A DNA stretch of 64,000 nt, taken from contig NZ_CP058910.1 in NCBI RefSeq assembly GCF_013415885.1, positions 124,001 to 188,000 of the forward strand, read 5' to 3'. Shown here in pieces: positions 62,546 to 64,000 of this stretch. This DNA is from Halosimplex rubrum. Lineage in GTDB: Archaea > Halobacteriota > Halobacteria > Halobacteriales > Haloarculaceae. The position numbers and the translations under genes are program-made. Every line of letters begins with the position of its first letter. The first letter of the stretch is position 1. The notes beneath the pieces were generated by a model. It did not search any database. It was not told where the DNA came from and was given only the letters and a program-made list of their open reading frames with translations.

Positions 62546-63120
62546 ACCGGCGAAGCCAACTCGGCACGGGGCTGGCGGTCCTGGCGGTCGTGCTGTTCGC
62601 CGTCCCCGCCTTCTTCCCGGTCCAGCCGATGCTGACCCACGACACCGGGGAGACCGCGCCGGCCCCGCCGGACGAACTGCGACAGCAGGGCTACGAGATC
62701 GTCGCCTACGAGAACCTCTCCGAGCGCGGCCAGGAGCTGTACGTGACGACCCTGGAGAACGACGGCGAGTACCGCGTCGCCCTCGGCGAGGGCGCCGACG
62801 ACTTCGGCTACCCGACCGACGGGGAAGTCCGCGCGATGTACGACAACGGGACCGAGCCGGGGATCGTCGTCGAACGCCCCGAGGACGCGGAGTCGCTGCC
62901 GCCCTCGGACGAGCGGTTCTACGGCTACCCGAGCGACGACGAGGGGCTGAACGAGTCCCAGGCCGAACAGCGCAGACAGCAGATCGAGCGCTACGACGCG
63001 ATGAGCACCCGGACCGCGGAGCCGCCGCTGGGCGCGACCCCGCAGCTGATCCGCCTCGTCTCGGTCCTGCTGGCGGTGCTGTCGCTCGGCGTCGGCGGCT
63101 ACCTGCTCTCCTCGAAGTAG
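62542..63120 (+). CDS. Two-helix extracellular-loop membrane protein of the ABC-2 operon
   Basis: The 192-residue protein has a helix near each end (about 8-28 and 168-189) and a hydrophilic loop between them with conserved-looking DELRQQGYEIVAYENLSERGQELYVTTLENDGEYRV and DERFYGYPSDDEGL. The ends suggest that the loop is outside. Its ATG overlaps the permease stop (ATGA), so it is probably a third component of the exporter, perhaps binding substrate on the outside. I know no named family for it. Confidence 0.72.
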   Translation: MNRRSQLGTGLAVLAVVLFAVPAFFPVQPMLTHDTGETAPAPPDELRQQGYEIVAYENLSERGQELYVTTLENDGEYRVALGEGADDFGYPTDGEVRAMYDNGTEPGIVVERPEDAESLPPSDERFYGYPSDDEGLNESQAEQRRQQIERYDAMSTRTAEPPLGATPQLIRLVSVLLAVLSLGVGGYLLSSK

Positions 63121-63220
63121 GCGTCGCCGACTCCGCCTGTTTTCGGTCCGATCCGGTACCAGGACACGGTCGACCCCAAGGGATTTCACCGGCGGACGCG
63201 AGTCGGCTATCGACTCAGAG

Positions 63221-63388
63221 ATGTCCACCGAACGAAACGAAGACGGCAAACGGAACTCGCGGATACTGCTGGCGATCTACGTCGTTCTGTGCGGAGAGTT
63301 ACTGTTCGGCGACGGGTGGCCCGTCGTCTACTCGCTGTTGGTCCTCTCGGTGAGCCTAGTGATTCTGGTCACGGCCTACTTCGACTGA
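63221..63388 (+). CDS. Small two-helix membrane protein
   Basis: The 55-residue protein, MSTERNEDGKRNSRILLAIYVV..., has a charged start followed by two helices, LLAIYVVLCGELLF (about 16-29) and VVYSLLVLSVSLVILVTAYF (about 35-54). It lies 100 nt after the ABC-2 operon on the same strand and could be an accessory subunit, but has its own AAGGGATTTCACC promoter-like stretch at about 63178-63190. No family is recognised. Confidence 0.6.
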   Translation: MSTERNEDGKRNSRILLAIYVVLCGELLFGDGWPVVYSLLVLSVSLVILVTAYFD

Positions 63389-63402
63389 CCCGGTCGCGGG
63401 TC

Positions 63403-63708
63403 TCAGATAGCGCCGCTACCGCCTTCGAGTCGGTCGATGACCTCGCGGATGTCGGCTTCGTCCTCGATGGTCTCCTTGGCGTTTTCGCGGCGGCGGACCT
63501 CCTTGGCGGTGGCGTCGTAGGCCCGGACGTACTCCGCGCGGCTGTGCTCGTCGAAGGCGTGACGGATCGCGAAGTAGCCGTCCGGGAGGACGGTCCCGCA
63601 GACCTTGCACTCGATGCGCTCGTGTGCCGTCGACTGATGGACGATCAGGTCCTCGACCCGCTCGAACTGTTCGTCGTCGCCGTCGATCGCACACTCCCAG
63701 GAGGCCAT
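63403..63708 (-). CDS. Small zinc-binding haloarchaeal protein
   Basis: The 101-residue protein (MASWECAIDGDDEQFERVEDLIVHQ...) contains ERIECKVCGTVLPDGYFAIRHAFDEHSRAEYVRAY. C-x2-C followed by H-x5-H-like spacing resembles a C2H2 zinc finger. It then ends in a helical charged tail (EVRRRENAKETIEDEADIREVIDRLEGG). The first Met at 63708 is chosen: 77 in-frame residues upstream are Arg/Ser-rich and overlap the repeat region. Widely conserved haloarchaeal small-protein type; role unknown. It converges with the 55-residue membrane gene. Confidence 0.75.
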   Translation of the reverse strand: MASWECAIDGDDEQFERVEDLIVHQSTAHERIECKVCGTVLPDGYFAIRHAFDEHSRAEYVRAYDATAKEVRRRENAKETIEDEADIREVIDRLEGGSGAI

Positions 63709-64000
63709 GATACCCGAGTGATGCCCGCCGCTCAGTAAAAGCGTTCCCCCTCCTAGTCGATAGACGCTCTCGAATACTCCCAACTCGCTCTCTAGGAGGA
63801 ACCGTGACTGCAGTCGACAGCAAGCGCTGAAAGCCCTCGACCCGCTCGCTAGGAGTTGGATCTGCCGCCGAGAACAACAGGCGTTGAAAGCCCTCGACCC
63901 GCTCGCGGTCGCTGACCGGGATATCCGCGCTCTCCGCACCGCCCGCGCGGATAGTGCCCGCTCAGACGACTAAACTGTACGCGAGCGCGCCTCGCCCTTT
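63709..64000. repeat. Non-coding end region with dispersed repeats and a hairpin
   Basis: A 26-bp sequence starting GCGCTGAAAGCCCTCGACCC (63824-63849) returns with one mismatch at 63881-63906, 57 bp on. It resembles the boundary of the element at 26869. Further on, ATCCGCGC and GCGCGGAT at about 63922-63951 form an 8-bp stem. No gene is visible in this stretch; the end may be the promoter side of a gene beyond the window. Confidence 0.55.

Overview
The window looks like a chromosomal segment of a haloarchaeon (class Halobacteria), inferred from very high GC, acidic proteins rich in Asp/Glu/Ala/Val, leaderless genes with a TATA-like box about 27-30 nt before the start codon, Tat-type lipoproteins, PGF-CTERM surface proteins and archaeal information-processing genes (GatE, FEN1, SRP19, Gar1, SecE, Spt5, FtsZ, D-aminoacyl-tRNA deacylase). 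I see no rRNA, tRNA, CRISPR array, transposase or integrase. Genes are densely packed on both strands and many are coupled by 1-8 nt overlaps.

Layout. 1-5.1 kb: 3' part of thiC, an F420/flavin-dependent oxidoreductase with a duplicated start region, a pilin-like protein, a GlcD-type oxidase and a small membrane protein. 5.1-8.8 kb: an aminoglycoside-phosphotransferase-fold kinase, then the pterin genes folP and mptE. 8.5-13.6 kb: two small metal-binding proteins, a TrmJ-type RNA methylase, and gatE with two membrane-protein genes. 13.7-18.5 kb: a frameshifted small membrane gene, two lipoproteins flanking fumC, and fen1. 18.6-23.8 kb: mixed housekeeping and small conserved proteins around an AT-rich promoter region with strong inverted repeats. 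24-26.7 kb: a presenilin-type aspartyl protease, a PAP2 phosphatase, gar1 and srp19. 26.7-27.1 kb: a repeat-rich gap. 27.1-31 kb: divergent BtuF / BtuCD-like cobalamin or metal-chelate uptake genes, with a PGF-CTERM-anchored binding protein. 31-36.6 kb: CAP-domain protein, HalX response regulator, AN1-rhomboid protease, endonuclease V, methyltransferase, and a ferri-siderophore binding lipoprotein under two DtxR-type palindromes. 36.7-42.9 kb: a saccharopine-dehydrogenase-like gene, pabB-pabA-pabC, a helix-hairpin-helix protein and aroE, linking the shikimate pathway to p-aminobenzoate. 42.9-47.3 kb: Na+/Ca2+ exchanger, dtdA and ftsZ1. 47.4-54.4 kb: two tandem PGF-CTERM glycoproteins, an MBL hydrolase, an RCK-gated K+ channel, then secE-spt5. 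54.4-54.8 kb: a chain of seven hairpins. 54.8-60.6 kb: PAP2 and a peptide-binding lipoprotein, divergent from an arylsulfotransferase-like protein and a polytopic GT-C-like protein. 60.7-63.4 kb: an ABC-2 exporter with small membrane partners. The window ends in a small zinc-finger gene and a gap with dispersed repeats.

How the parts fit. PabABC, AroE, FolP and MptE could all feed folate/pterin synthesis. GatE, DtdA, TrmJ, Gar1, SRP19, SecE, Spt5 and FtsZ are core translation, secretion and division functions. Surface proteins form a second theme: two intramembrane proteases, three PGF-CTERM proteins and several lipoproteins.

Most unusual: a family of short hairpin repeats sits at gene 3' ends (after thiC, between a lipoprotein and fumC, after spt5), in larger gaps, and apparently in frame inside pabA and pabB. 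Short tandem duplications also remodel two start regions (positions 956-1035 and 33701-33719), and a 4 x 30 bp minisatellite lies inside dtdA. These are read directly from the sequence; their function is inference.
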